A stretch of 64,000 nt of DNA, from contig NC_072801.1 of the NCBI RefSeq assembly GCF_028583425.1, positions 58,729,766 through 58,793,765 on the forward strand. Direction: 5' to 3'. Origin of the DNA: Eublepharis macularius. Its lineage: Eukaryota; Chordata; Lepidosauria; Squamata; Eublepharidae. The position numbers were made by a program, and so were the translations under genes. Under the pieces are notes generated by a model. The model saw only the letters and a list, made by a program, of their open reading frames with translations, did not search any database and was not told the origin of the DNA. Positions 56,036 to 64,000 of this stretch are shown piece by piece; position 1 is the first letter of the stretch; every line of letters begins with the position of its first letter.

Positions 56036-56117
56036 CCCACTCAACAAAGTTAAAATGCTCATTTATTGTAATTCTTGGGTTTTTAACAATTTACCAAGAG
56101 AAAATAAATAAAAAAAA
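56036..56117 (+). mobile_element. Short A-tailed retro-insertion with 16-bp target duplication
   Basis: ATTAAAGGGATAAGAT at 56020-56035 and again at 56118-56133. The 82-bp insert ends GAGAAAATAAATAAAAAAAA. It lies within the palindromic element. The duplication length and A tail fit LINE-type target-primed insertion. Confidence 0.85.
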
Positions 56118-56504
56118 ATTAAAGGGATAAGATATTTTTCTCCTGGCCTGTTGACGTCTTATCCATATCTGAGTTCTCTGGGCAACACTGAACACTGACT
56201 GGGTTACAAAATCAAACCAGGATGTGGCAACCCCTGACTGCAATTCTAAACATATTTATCAAGAATTAAGAAACCAGATGTGACTTAGGATACTTATGAC
56301 CGTGGAAACAATGCTAAACACATCTACACAAAAATAAGTCTCGTTCACTGGGGCTTATCCCCAACAAATTGTTTTTAGGACTGACTTGTCAATCTCCCAA
56401 TAATTTAATTTTAACTTAAAAGCAGCCACAGAGGGTTCCAGATTGGTTTTGGGAAGTGTGTCACTGGAGAGAGATGAATTTAACTCATTTCCCACTTGCC
56501 CTCC

Positions 56505-56580
56505 CATTTGTTTTATTTATATTATTTATAGTCCGCCTTCCTCACTGAGACTCCAGATGGATTATGTAAAATAAATCAAT
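56505..56580 (-). repeat. LINE/SINE 3' tail, reverse
   Basis: TTTATTTATATTATTTATAG, TCCGCCTTCCTCACTGAGAC, TCCAGATGGATTATGTAAAA: the reverse of the tail at 1-60 and 42.72 kb. Confidence 0.55.
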
Positions 56581-56743
56581 CTAATCAACAGGATGGGACA
56601 TCCAATAAGCAATGAAATAGGATTAGGAGTGCAGAAATTTGAACTCATGCTGAAAATAAAGCGCAAGTATTAACATGACATGTTAAATTATGCAGAAATT
56701 TCATACCAGGGTAATACATTCAGTGACAGATAGTACCTTTTAC

Positions 56744-56953
56744 ACAGGCCTGGAGAAAAATGTTGTGTCCTTTAATAAATGCCTGAAGTGTGGAAATCAA
56801 AGGCTTCAGCTACCCAAGGTATTGCCAGGATATGAGCTTTTGAGAGTCAAAGCTCCCTTTGTCAGATACTTATGGTAAATAACATCCCATTAAGCCTCTA
56901 TCAAAGGGATAGAACATTTATTTCCAGGCCTGTTGGCAACCCTATCCCCATTT
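56744..56953 (-). mobile_element. Palindromic 'CTGTCCCTTT' element, copy 6, interrupted
   Basis: GGCCTGGAGAAAAATGTTGT, GTCCTTTAATAAATGCC ... GGTAAATAACATCCCATTAA, GCCTCTATCAAAGGGATAGA, TTTCCAGGCCTGTTGGCAAC. The middle (about 56818-56873) is a fragment of the other interspersed repeat: GGATATGAGCTTTTGAGAGT, CAAAGCTCCCTTTGTCAGAT. Confidence 0.7.
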
Positions 56954-56959
56954 CCCCAA

Positions 56960-57775
56960 TCTAAATCTCTGCTGGAAGCTGCTATTAGACCCGGGGCAGG
57001 AGAAGTGCGGGATACCACCCATTGCAAACTTTTATTTTAAAACTTATATACTAGGGGATCTAATCACAGATCTCCTGTATCACATTTGACTTGTTGTTAA
57101 AGAACACTAACTTCAGAGGGGGGCTTTCAAATAAATTTGTTGAGTGTCACCACCCGCTCTTCACATTCCTTCAGCCCTACGATAGCAAGGCCCAAACATC
57201 ATTTGTTTCTGGCAGAAAATGGGCACATGGGGCCTGCCTTGCATACTGGGATCCCATTCATATCATCGGGGGGGGGGGGGAGGGACCCTATTTTATTCCC
57301 AAAATTGCATATACACTCCCGTATCATGGTAAAGGATACCCATTTCACACACACGCCCTGCCTTTAGCCCTGCATGGAGTCTTTCACTGTCCTATTAAAG
57401 AACTAAAGGATTCAACTTTTTTTAAAAAAATAGCTTGTCACAGAGGTCACAAGGCTTGACTTGGCGAGTTTTGTCACCATGAGTAAGCATAATGTAGGGC
57501 CATAAAGTATGGGGAAGATCAAGAAAGGGAGACGGAGAGCTTTAACAAATAAGCTCACGAGGGGCATACTCTAGGAACATTGTGCCTCCTTTGGAACAGG
57601 AAACTGGATCCAACCGGATTTGCTGGCATCAGCTAGTTTTAAGCACACCGGGTGCTCACTATGTTCACGGGTCTAGATACTGACCTGTGGGGTGGCCATG
57701 TGAATCTGCTTCAGTAAAAGGCACCTTAAAAAGTTCTGTGGACTAGTCACCCCTTCCTCAGGTGCATGGAGTGAG
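56960..57775. other. Intergenic, no feature recognised
   Basis: No gene or clear repeat. A 14-G run is at 57268-57281; the open frames that cross it are low-complexity. Confidence 0.4.
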
Positions 57776-57784
57776 AACCACAGT

Positions 57785-58165
57785 CCTCAGATCCAGAGGA
57801 GTTAGCCGTGTTAGTCTGTAGTAGCAAAATCAAAAAGAGTCCAGTAGCACCTTTAAGACTAACCAATTTTATTTTATTGTAGCATAAGCTTTCGAGAATC
57901 AAGTTCTCTTCATCAGATGCCTGATCCGAACTGGTCAAATACAGAAGAGGAGGGGAGGGGAAAGAACAGGACATATATCACAAGAAGACAGAATGCAATT
58001 AGTGTGAAGGCAATCAAAACATTCCTTTGCTTGTAAATGTAAACATCTCCTTTTGGTGTGGAGTCAGTTTGCCGCAGTGAAGGTATACAATTCCTATGTA
58101 GTATAAGCCCTCGATAACCACAGCTCTCCCTGCCAGCTGCATCTGACAAAGAGAACAGTCCTCAG
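57785..58165 (+). repeat. 'AGTCCAGTAGCACC' repeat, long form
   Basis: GAGTTAGCCGTGTTAGTCTG (5' extension), AGAGTCCAGTAGCACCTTTA, AGACTAACCAATTTTATTTT, GCATAAGCTTTCGAGAATCA, AGTTCTCTTCATCAGATGCC, continuing to about 58165 (CTGCATCTGACAAAGAGAAC). This is the longest copy and the best starting point for classifying the family. Confidence 0.7.
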
Positions 58166-58241
58166 ACAAATGCATAAAAATGTCAGTGATGGTGCTTCTG
58201 GCGTTTCATGTCCTTTTGACCCTGCTATTCATAACTTTCTC

Positions 58242-58242
<1 letters not shown>

Positions 58243-58328
<86 letters not shown>
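58243..58328. repeat. (GTATAT)n satellite-like microsatellite
   Basis: About 14 uninterrupted copies of the 6-bp unit GTATAT over 86 bases. It is open in several frames (Cys-Ile or His-Ile repeats), which accounts for the spurious reading frames there. Confidence 0.98.
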
Positions 58329-58964
58329 GCGGCGATCTTCATGAAGTGGGCTCCTCTTGCCCAGGAAAGCTCATATCCCTTTGAGATACTACAATAAAGT
58401 CCCAAATAGCATCGTCTTTGGACTTTGGATGGTTGAAATAAAACGACGATGAGCCTTGTGGAGCTGCCCCCTCCCATTACCGTCTGCTTTTGTAAACTGA
58501 TCCATCAGCAAATCCTGGTACATAAGTCCTGGGGCGTGGAAGTTATTAATTGCTAATTAAAAGCCACTAACAGCACCTGCGGCTTGCTGAGTGACGGCTT
58601 TTCTCTCCCGCGGTCAGGACTATCGCTGTAATTAGACTCATTAACAGATGACATCTTTCGGGTTACAACCCCTAATCTCTTCACCCTTTTGTCTCCCAGA
58701 ATGGGGATTTTGCTAACGATGGTCGTTTAAACTCGCACAGATCTTGTTTGGCTTCCAAGGTTTTAATCAGCAGTCAGCCACTAGATTTGCTGCATAGCTG
58801 ATCTGCTGCTGGGAGGAGAGGCCACGAGGCCTTCCGCTCAGCCTACGTGCTGTTTCCAGCGTACCAATTACTCAAGAGAGGAAAAGCCGTGTGCTTGCTC
58901 ACCCTGGTCAGCAGAGAAGTGGTGGAAGAAACACACAAGTGGGCATTCCCAGAATCACTTATAG

Positions 58965-59280
58965 CAGGGGTGGGCAATTGTTTTGGCTCGGGGGCCACTT
59001 TGTGGGAGTGGAGGTTAGCGGAGGGCTGCACCTTTTAAAATGATTGCATTCATTAGTTAACTGCATTTCAGAAAAGGTATAAATTGTATCATAAAAATCA
59101 ATAAATATAAATTAAATAAAATAGTGGTAGTTTTATTCAATTTATTTATTGTGCTAATTTCATATCATCTATAGCTGCAAATCTCGGTTCAAGGTGGATT
59201 TTTCTGACTGTCTTGGCGGGCCACAAAAAACTCTGTAGCGGGCCGCATGTGGCCCGTGGGCCGCAATTTGCCCACCCCTG
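58965..59280 (+). mobile_element. hAT-type non-autonomous element, 316 bp, with 8-bp target duplication
   Basis: Termini CAGGGGTGGGCAATTG and CAATTTGCCCACCCCTG, with a perfect 8-bp duplication ACTTATAG (58957-58964 and 59281-59288). AT-rich middle (AAATAAAATAGTGGTAG), GC-rich sub-terminal blocks (GGGCCGCATGTGGCCCGTGG). CAGGGGTGGGCAA ends are a known hAT terminus class. No transposase. Confidence 0.93.
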
Positions 59281-59286
59281 ACTTAT

Positions 59287-59465
59287 AGGATTGCCAACTT
59301 TTAAAACGGCCCTTTACACTGTCCCGTTAAAATGGACTTGATCTGCCACAATGCTCCTATGTTTTTCAGCTCCATCCCATGAAAATCTTCAGCTGCCCAT
59401 TTTTCCACATTAAAGCTCTGTTAAACGGAGAGGATGTTTTATTCTGGCCAGTTAGCAACCTTATT
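59287..59465 (+). mobile_element. Palindromic 'CTGTCCCTTT' element, copy 7, diverged
   Basis: GGATTGCCAACTTTTAAAAC, TTTACACTGTCCCGTTAAAA, CATCCCATGAAAATCTTCAG, CTGTTAAACGGAGAGGATGT, TTTATTCTGGCCAGTTAGCA. It begins at the right target duplication of the neighbouring hAT-type element. Confidence 0.65.
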
Positions 59466-60787
59466 AGGCCTATTCACACTGGGCCACGTTATTTTGTTTA
59501 TTGGCATTACTGGGGGAACCCAGTATATAGAATAAAGCAGCTGTAGTGAAGGCGAGAGGCCAGGCTTCTTTCCAAGTCACACAACAATGGGCTACAAAAG
59601 CAACCCCATCATGGCCACTCCCCCCCCCCCCCGAGTTCTCTCATCTTTAAGGGCCAATAGATACTCTCCAGAAGGCTGGCTTTAGTCATGTGGCCACAGC
59701 TGTCAGATCTTTGAACAGTGTATATACCGATGAGTCAGTGTGTGATTTAACATCTACTGATTTGTAGATTACGTTGTCCAGATCATTGAACTGAACAGAA
59801 TCCCTTGTCTAGGAATACATTAAAAAGTAAAAACAATGAACAGTGTATAGACAGTGGCTCTGCTTATTAACGGCAACCAGCCAATCCCACAACTGTGATG
59901 AGACAAAACAACTTTTGAGACAGGGCTGAGAATCTCAGCAACAATTTTTTGAATATTAAGCCCCGTCAAGAAGTTCATTGTGTTGGGTGCTTTAAAATAC
60001 TTACGCAAGATCAGAGTGACAGAAGAAACCACAAGACCACAGAGACAGAAAAACAAACCCAGGTTAACTGTAAGTGGAAGAAGAGGGGTAATGCAGTACA
60101 GACCCCCTCTGCAAATGGGACACAGGATTTGTAGAAAGAGTATTTTATTGAATTGACACATCCCTGGAAAAATATATTTACATCCCATCCTTTCCTCCAA
60201 AGGGCTCATAATACAGAGGTCATCTCCTTTAACCTTCACAACAATCCAATTGGTAGATAAGGCTGAAAAACAGTGGCTGACATGAAGTCGCAAAGCAAGT
60301 TTTATGTCTCAAAAAGGACTGGAACTTCTCTCTCACTGGCCCAAGTGCAAAACATTAACTTCTGCGGCCCCACACTCTCAAGAATAAAAAGGAAGTTTCA
60401 CATCAGTCCTACTGCGGTCACAGCAGAGAGCAAATTGGTAGGGTGTCAAGTTATTTTCTTTCTCAACAGGAAAGCAGGCACATCAGTCTGTAGAGCTGAG
60501 GGTGTTCTCTAGTCTCCCTCTACCCATTGGAGAAATGGTATAGTTTAGCATAGCAACCTGTAACAGGCAACAACAAGAACTGAGACAGGAAGGTACATTC
60601 AGATTCAAAGATACTGTCCTGGTAGGGCAAACACACACGCACGTATTCAAAACAGTTGACAGCTTTTGCAAGTCAATCTAAAGATCTCTCTACAGGGATT
60701 GGTGGGGGAAAGATTCTCCAGCCAGAAGGTTAAGAATGGGATATCTGTGCCTGGCCAGCAGAACCCATCCCACCTGCCTCATCTACA

Positions 60788-60870
60788 GTTAAAGGATCTT
60801 GGGTAGCAGGCAGAGGGAAAGGCCTTTCTCTGCCAAAGACCCTGGAGAGTTGCTACTTGTCAGAGGAAAT
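60788..60870 (+). repeat. Second tRNA-derived SINE family, internal fragment
   Basis: AGTTAAAGGATCTTGGGTAG, CAGGCAGAGGGAAAGGCCTT, CAAAGACCCTGGAGAGTTGC match the middle of the family; head and tail are missing. It abuts the MITE at 60874. Confidence 0.5.
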
Positions 60871-60873
60871 GAT

Positions 60874-61023
60874 GGCTGATTCCGCATACATTGGATAATG
60901 CACTTTCAATGCACTTTATCAATTGTTTGTGGTGGATTTTTTGTTCCGCACATGAAAAAATCCGTTCCAAATGATCTATAAAGAGGATTGGAAGTGCATT
61001 ATCCAACGTGTGCGGAATCAGCC
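60874..61023. mobile_element. 150-bp inverted-repeat MITE (GGCTGATTCCGCA ends)
   Basis: Left end GGCTGATTCCGCATACATTG and right end CAACGTGTGCGGAATCAGCC are inverted repeats of about 32 bases with a few mismatches, extending through GGATAATGCACTT / AAGTGCATTATCC. No open frame. A possible 3-bp flank GAT/GAT is too short to fix the superfamily. Confidence 0.8.
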
Positions 61024-61684
61024 GATATTATGCTTCTAGGACCAATGGACCCAGTACAAGGCAGCTATCCTCTGCTCATAGGAGGTGCTCCAGTCTCAGG
61101 GCTGAGGAGGAGTGTTGAGGCAGCTCATGTCCATTCATGATTTGGGCAAAGATAGCTTTGGCCATTTATACATAATCCCTAGAGCTGGAGAAAGAAAACA
61201 CTATGTCTTGGACTTCCTGCTTTGGAAGAACTGGGAAATAAAACCATCGCAGACCATTGCCAACCAAATGGGCCTTTATCCTTCTACATTAAAATTATTT
61301 GTACAATCAATAAATTGAGAGCTGCCCTAGAAGCTATTTGGAGAAGAGACTTTTGTAGAATATAAATCTATGAAAGTAAAAGCAACAGAGCAGATGGTCA
61401 GCATCTATAAAAGGTTTGTGGTGAGGAGCTCATGTATGAAAAATATGGTGAGTCTGCCCCCTGTTGGAAAACAGCTAGAAACATTTGATTTTTCTTCTAG
61501 CCAGAGAAATGACCTGTGCCCAATTTAACGGAAATCAAAAACATCCTTAAACGACACAAATTTGAATCAGTTAATGGCTATTAAGGGCACCTGAGGAAAA
61601 ACAGGCCTACTATGGTCTATGCAAATGACCATAGAGTCTGACCTCCACCAAAAGTTCATAATATTTTTATTTATGCCCACTTTA

Positions 61685-62160
61685 CTGGCTTCCAGTTAGC
61701 TTCTGAGTCCAATTCAAAGTGCTAGTCTTGACCCTGAAATCCTCAAGTGGTCTGGGGCCAAGCCATCTTGAGAACTACTTTCTCCCTGCCCATTCACATG
61801 GATAATTTTTTTAAAAGACCCTCCATCATTTTCCTTTACTATCTGAGATTCTCCCTACACAAGACTTCTTACGTGGGGACAATCAAGTGACTTACTTTCT
61901 ATGTGGTTGTATATTCAAGTGTACTCTGTCTCCCTAGCAGTGCATGTGTATCCACAATGGGAGAAGAAGTGTAAGATTTTTCACCTGAGCACCCGTGTAA
62001 GATGTCTTGTGTAGAGACTCTGAGCTGTGGTGGGTACTTTATCTGAGGTAAGGTCTTTTGAGTAGCAGCATCTAAAATGTGGAAATCCCACCCATGAGAG
62101 ATTTGCCTGGCTTCCCCACTGTGTTTTACACAGCAAGTTAAAACTTTACTCACAGGGCCT
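61685..62160 (+). repeat. LINE (CR1/L2-type) ORF2 end
   Basis: The + reading resembles the usual 'HWLPV..RVQFKVLVL..K.L.GLGP..L' segment of CR1/L2 reverse transcriptase tails: ACTGGCTTCCAGTTAGCTTC, CCAATTCAAAGTGCTAGTCT, GTGGTCTGGGGCCAAGCCAT. Frames are decayed. Confidence 0.6.
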
Positions 62161-62186
62161 GTGAGAAAGGGGAAATATGTAACTGA

Positions 62187-62400
62187 GGGCCAAACTACAA
62201 GTGACGAATGACACAGGTTGGACACTTGTCAGCTTCCCTCAAGTTTTGATGGTAAAGGTAGGCAGCTTGGTAGAATGTTGGACAAGTGACAGTTGAAAAG
62301 TCCATTGGACAGCAGTCGGAGAGCCAAGCTGCAAGGCCAAGGTGCCTACATTTCCCATCAAAACTTGAGGGAAGCTGACAAGTGTCCAACCTGTGTTCTA
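62187..62400. mobile_element. Long inverted-repeat element (41-bp perfect arms)
   Basis: Left arm ACACAGGTTGGACACTTGTC, AGCTTCCCTCAAGTTTTGAT, GG (about 62210-62251) and right arm CCATCAAAACTTGAGGGAAG, CTGACAAGTGTCCAACCTGT, GT (about 62354-62395) are perfect inverses. The outer left part (GAGGGCCAAACTACAAGTGA) has no partner on the right, so the true ends are unclear. Non-coding fold-back element. Confidence 0.75.
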
Positions 62401-62461
62401 TTGGTATTTGCTCTGTAATTGTGTTGTTATGCTGACTTTAAAGGCAGGTTGTGTTTATCTT

Positions 62462-62562
62462 GATGAAGGGATTTAAGTCCAGTGGCACCTGAGAAACCAA
62501 CAAAATTTTTAGAGTGCAAGTTTTTGAGAGTCAAAGCTCCCTTCTTCAGACACATTTCTTGA
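62462..62562 (+). repeat. 'AGTCCAGTAGCACC' repeat
   Basis: GGATTTAAGTCCAGTGGCAC, CTGAGAAACCAACAAAATTT, AGTGCAAGTTTTTGAGAGTC, AAAGCTCCCTTCTTCAGACA. It ends about 70 bases from a BAX exon. Confidence 0.8.
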
Positions 62563-62631
62563 TGAAGGCCATTTTATAGATCATTTGATAAGGCTCCCTG
62601 TATTTTTAACAAACAAACATTCGCTACTCAC

Positions 62632-63906
62632 CCAGCCCCCCTGTTGCTGGATCCAGGCAGCCAAGTGGTCCCGCAAGAAGGCCATGGCCCAATCCAACAC
62701 ACTCTGGAAACAACTGGAACTAGACTGGAGTTGCAGAAAAAAAAAGTGTTCGAGAAGCAGTAGTATGATTTAAAGACAAAAGTGTCAGTGTGGCGTAGTG
62801 GATAGAGTATTCCATTTGGACCAGGGGAACCCCAGGGTTTGAATCCCTGTTCTGCTGTGGAGCCCACTGGATGGTGGAAGTGATCTCTCTCTTGTCATAA
62901 TATATCTCACAGGTTTGTTATGAGAGGAAAAATGGGATCCATTTTATGCCATCCTGAAGCTCCTTGGAAGAAGAGGGGAATATAAATTTGAGGGATTCAC
63001 AAAAGAGAGCAGTAAGAAAAACAGAGGTGTGCAGTGTGTAACATTTCACCCAGGACATAGCATTGCAGTCTGTTGTTTAATTATCCCCCATCCAAATGGA
63101 TACCGCTCCCCACGGTTAATTTCTACACTGAAAGGAGCATTGAGGGAAACAAAGCATGCAGAGAATGATTAACTTTAGAAGGGGCCTCCAAGGAGCAAGA
63201 GACCCATCTCCTCCTAGCAGCTTCACAAAAATCAAGAGAAAATAATTGCTGATCCCAGCAATTCCTGACAGAGACAGGTTGCAAACGACCACTAAGCAAG
63301 CAGGACAGATAACCAGGACTTCCAAAATCCTAAACCAAGCAGGGGAAACCTCCTCAAAGGGTGACCTTTTCTCTAAGCACTGGCTAGCAAAGAGTTTCAC
63401 CCTCCTGCCCATTTATTTATTTGATTACTTTTGTATTTCACTCTCCCTTCAGGGAGTTCAAGGTTACATGAGGTTTCCCTACTTTTATCCTTACAACAGC
63501 CCTGTGAGGAAGGACAATACTTGATCTATGAATACTTGATCCATCCATGAGTTGCCCAGCTGAGTAGGACCAAATGCAGCACTCTATCACTACATGAGCT
63601 CTTGCACACCTAGCTATCAAACTCTTAATCTACTTCTACAAGTCAGGATGATGAAAGAGACAGACACATTCCAAAATCCATACGGTAATCCATTTCAGTA
63701 TAAAGCAACACTGCCCCCCTGACAGTGCAGACATTCTGTTTCCTGGGTCCTCCTCCTGCCTCTTTATTTTTACCTGGGCAATGACTCTGTATGCAAAGTA
63801 GAAGAAGACGACAATCCGGCCCCAGTTGATCCCACTGGCAAACATAGTCTCAGAGACCTCGGCCAAGACTTTGAGTGGGTTGTTCCCAATGACACATTGG
63901 ACCATA
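62632..63906 (-). CDS. BAX: BAX, partial: BH1 and BH2 exons
   Basis: BCL2-family pore-forming effector acting at the outer mitochondrial membrane. Exon 63906-63774 (133 nt, entered in the last codon position, phase 0 at its end) encodes the helix 4-5 region with BH1: SGINWGRIVVFFYFAYRVIAQ (BAX: NFNWGRVVALFYFASKLVLK), donor CAG|GTAAAA. Exon 62724-62632 encodes FLRDHLAAWIQQQGGW, the BH2-side helix (BAX: FLRERLLGWIQDQGGW), donor TGG|GTGAGT. Its acceptor is uncertain: CTCCAG at 62725 gives 31 codons, TTCCAG at 62704 gives 24; both are phase-consistent but shorter than the roughly 35 codons known, lacking the ALCTKVPEL-like start. SGINWGR recalls BAK1, but the rest and the position next to ferritin and GYS1 point to BAX. 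5' exons are beyond the window; the terminal transmembrane exon was not found. Confidence 0.75.
62789..62992 (+). repeat. Sauria-type tRNA-derived SINE inside BAX intron
   Basis: GTCAGTGTGGCGTAGTGGAT (A box), GGTTTGAATCCCTGTTCTGC (B box), CTGTGGAGCCCACTGGATGG, TATCTCACAGGTTTGTTATG, CTCCTTGGAAGAAGAGGGGA, ATATAAATTTGAGGG. Confidence 0.8.
63405..63620 (-). repeat. Old Sauria-type SINE, reverse, in BAX intron
   Basis: TTTATTTATTTGATTACTTT, CTCTCCCTTCAGGGAGTTCA, ACTTTTATCCTTACAACAGC, CCTGTGAGGAAGG. The head part is much diverged. Confidence 0.5.
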
Positions 63907-64000
63907 CTGCAAGGAGAGAGTGGTATCAATATACAGAACAGGCATCCTGGGGGAAATTGGCAAAGTTCACTGTATGTGAGAGACCGATTGGGACGGGCGA

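Larger units (their letters stand above)
55345..56163 (+). mobile_element. Palindromic 'CTGTCCCTTT' element, copy 5, split by nested insertions
   Basis: Three pieces in order: 55345-55397 (GTTCTATCCCTTTATTAGAA, GGCTGTTATTT), about 55957-56035 (GTTATTCACCTACATTATGC, CATGAAAAGTTTCAGCTGCT, TTTATTAAAGGGATAAGAT) and 56134-56163 (ATTTTTCTCCTGGCCTGTTG). Comparison with intact copies shows these are contiguous parts of one element. The gaps hold a reverse SINE, itself split by MITE copy C, and a short A-tailed insert. Confidence 0.8.

Noticed and set aside
58229-58477. Cys-Ile and His-Ile repeat proteins
   Set aside because: Direct translation of the (GTATAT)n microsatellite.
59940-60108. Hydrophobic reading on - (…LTVNLGLFFCLCGLVVSS…) as the BAX transmembrane exon
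   Set aside because: Attractive position and hydrophobicity, but the frame with the membrane-like segment does not join the phase-0 end of the preceding BAX exon at any visible acceptor. The phase-consistent frame gives a different sequence without the conserved TPTWQ-type motif.

Overview
The window is vertebrate nuclear DNA, most likely from a squamate reptile. The evidence is large introns, canonical GT-AG splicing, and many copies of interspersed repeats typical of lizards: tRNA-derived SINEs with Sauria-SINE-like tails, 5S rRNA-derived SINEs, CR1-like LINE ends and short hAT-type elements. Gene content and order match the mammalian GYS1 - FTL - BAX neighbourhood (human 19q13.33), with GYS1 on + and ferritin and BAX on -.

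Layout. 1-1.4 kb: old LINE-like sequence. About 1.4-1.7 kb: a GC-box/CCAAT promoter and a probable non-coding first exon. 2.88-27.76 kb (+): complete muscle-type glycogen synthase GYS1, 16 coding exons, 732 codons plus stop, in frame throughout, with a roughly 2.3 kb 3' UTR ending near 30.06 kb. 33.5-38.9 kb (-): complete four-exon ferritin light-chain gene with TATA box, iron-responsive element (IRE) and poly(A) signal. 48.4-51.8 kb (-): a second complete four-exon ferritin gene with TATA box, IRE and poly(A) signal. It keeps the whole ferroxidase centre and looks most like the 'middle/H' ferritins of amphibians and fish. 62.6-63.9 kb (-): two exons of BAX (BH1 and BH2 region); the 5' part of the gene lies beyond the right edge.

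The two ferritins share exon sizes (102/147/126/159 coding bases), intron phases, length (177 aa) and IRE, so they look like a tandem pair. One is catalytic, the other has the light-chain changes. They would co-assemble into the iron-storage shell under shared IRP control of translation. GYS1 (glycogen synthesis) and BAX (mitochondrial apoptosis) are neighbours by ancestry, not by pathway.

The intergenic DNA from about 36 to 63 kb is a dense transposon landscape. It holds three copies of one fold-back hAT-type MITE with perfect 8-bp target duplications, another hAT-type element with a perfect 8-bp duplication, a clustered palindromic element built around CTGTCCCTTT, inverted pairs of one interspersed repeat, and a four-element nested insertion at 55.3-56.2 kb. 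No CRISPR, prokaryotic operon or clear retroviral element was seen. All coordinates and exon joins were read by eye; no database search was run.
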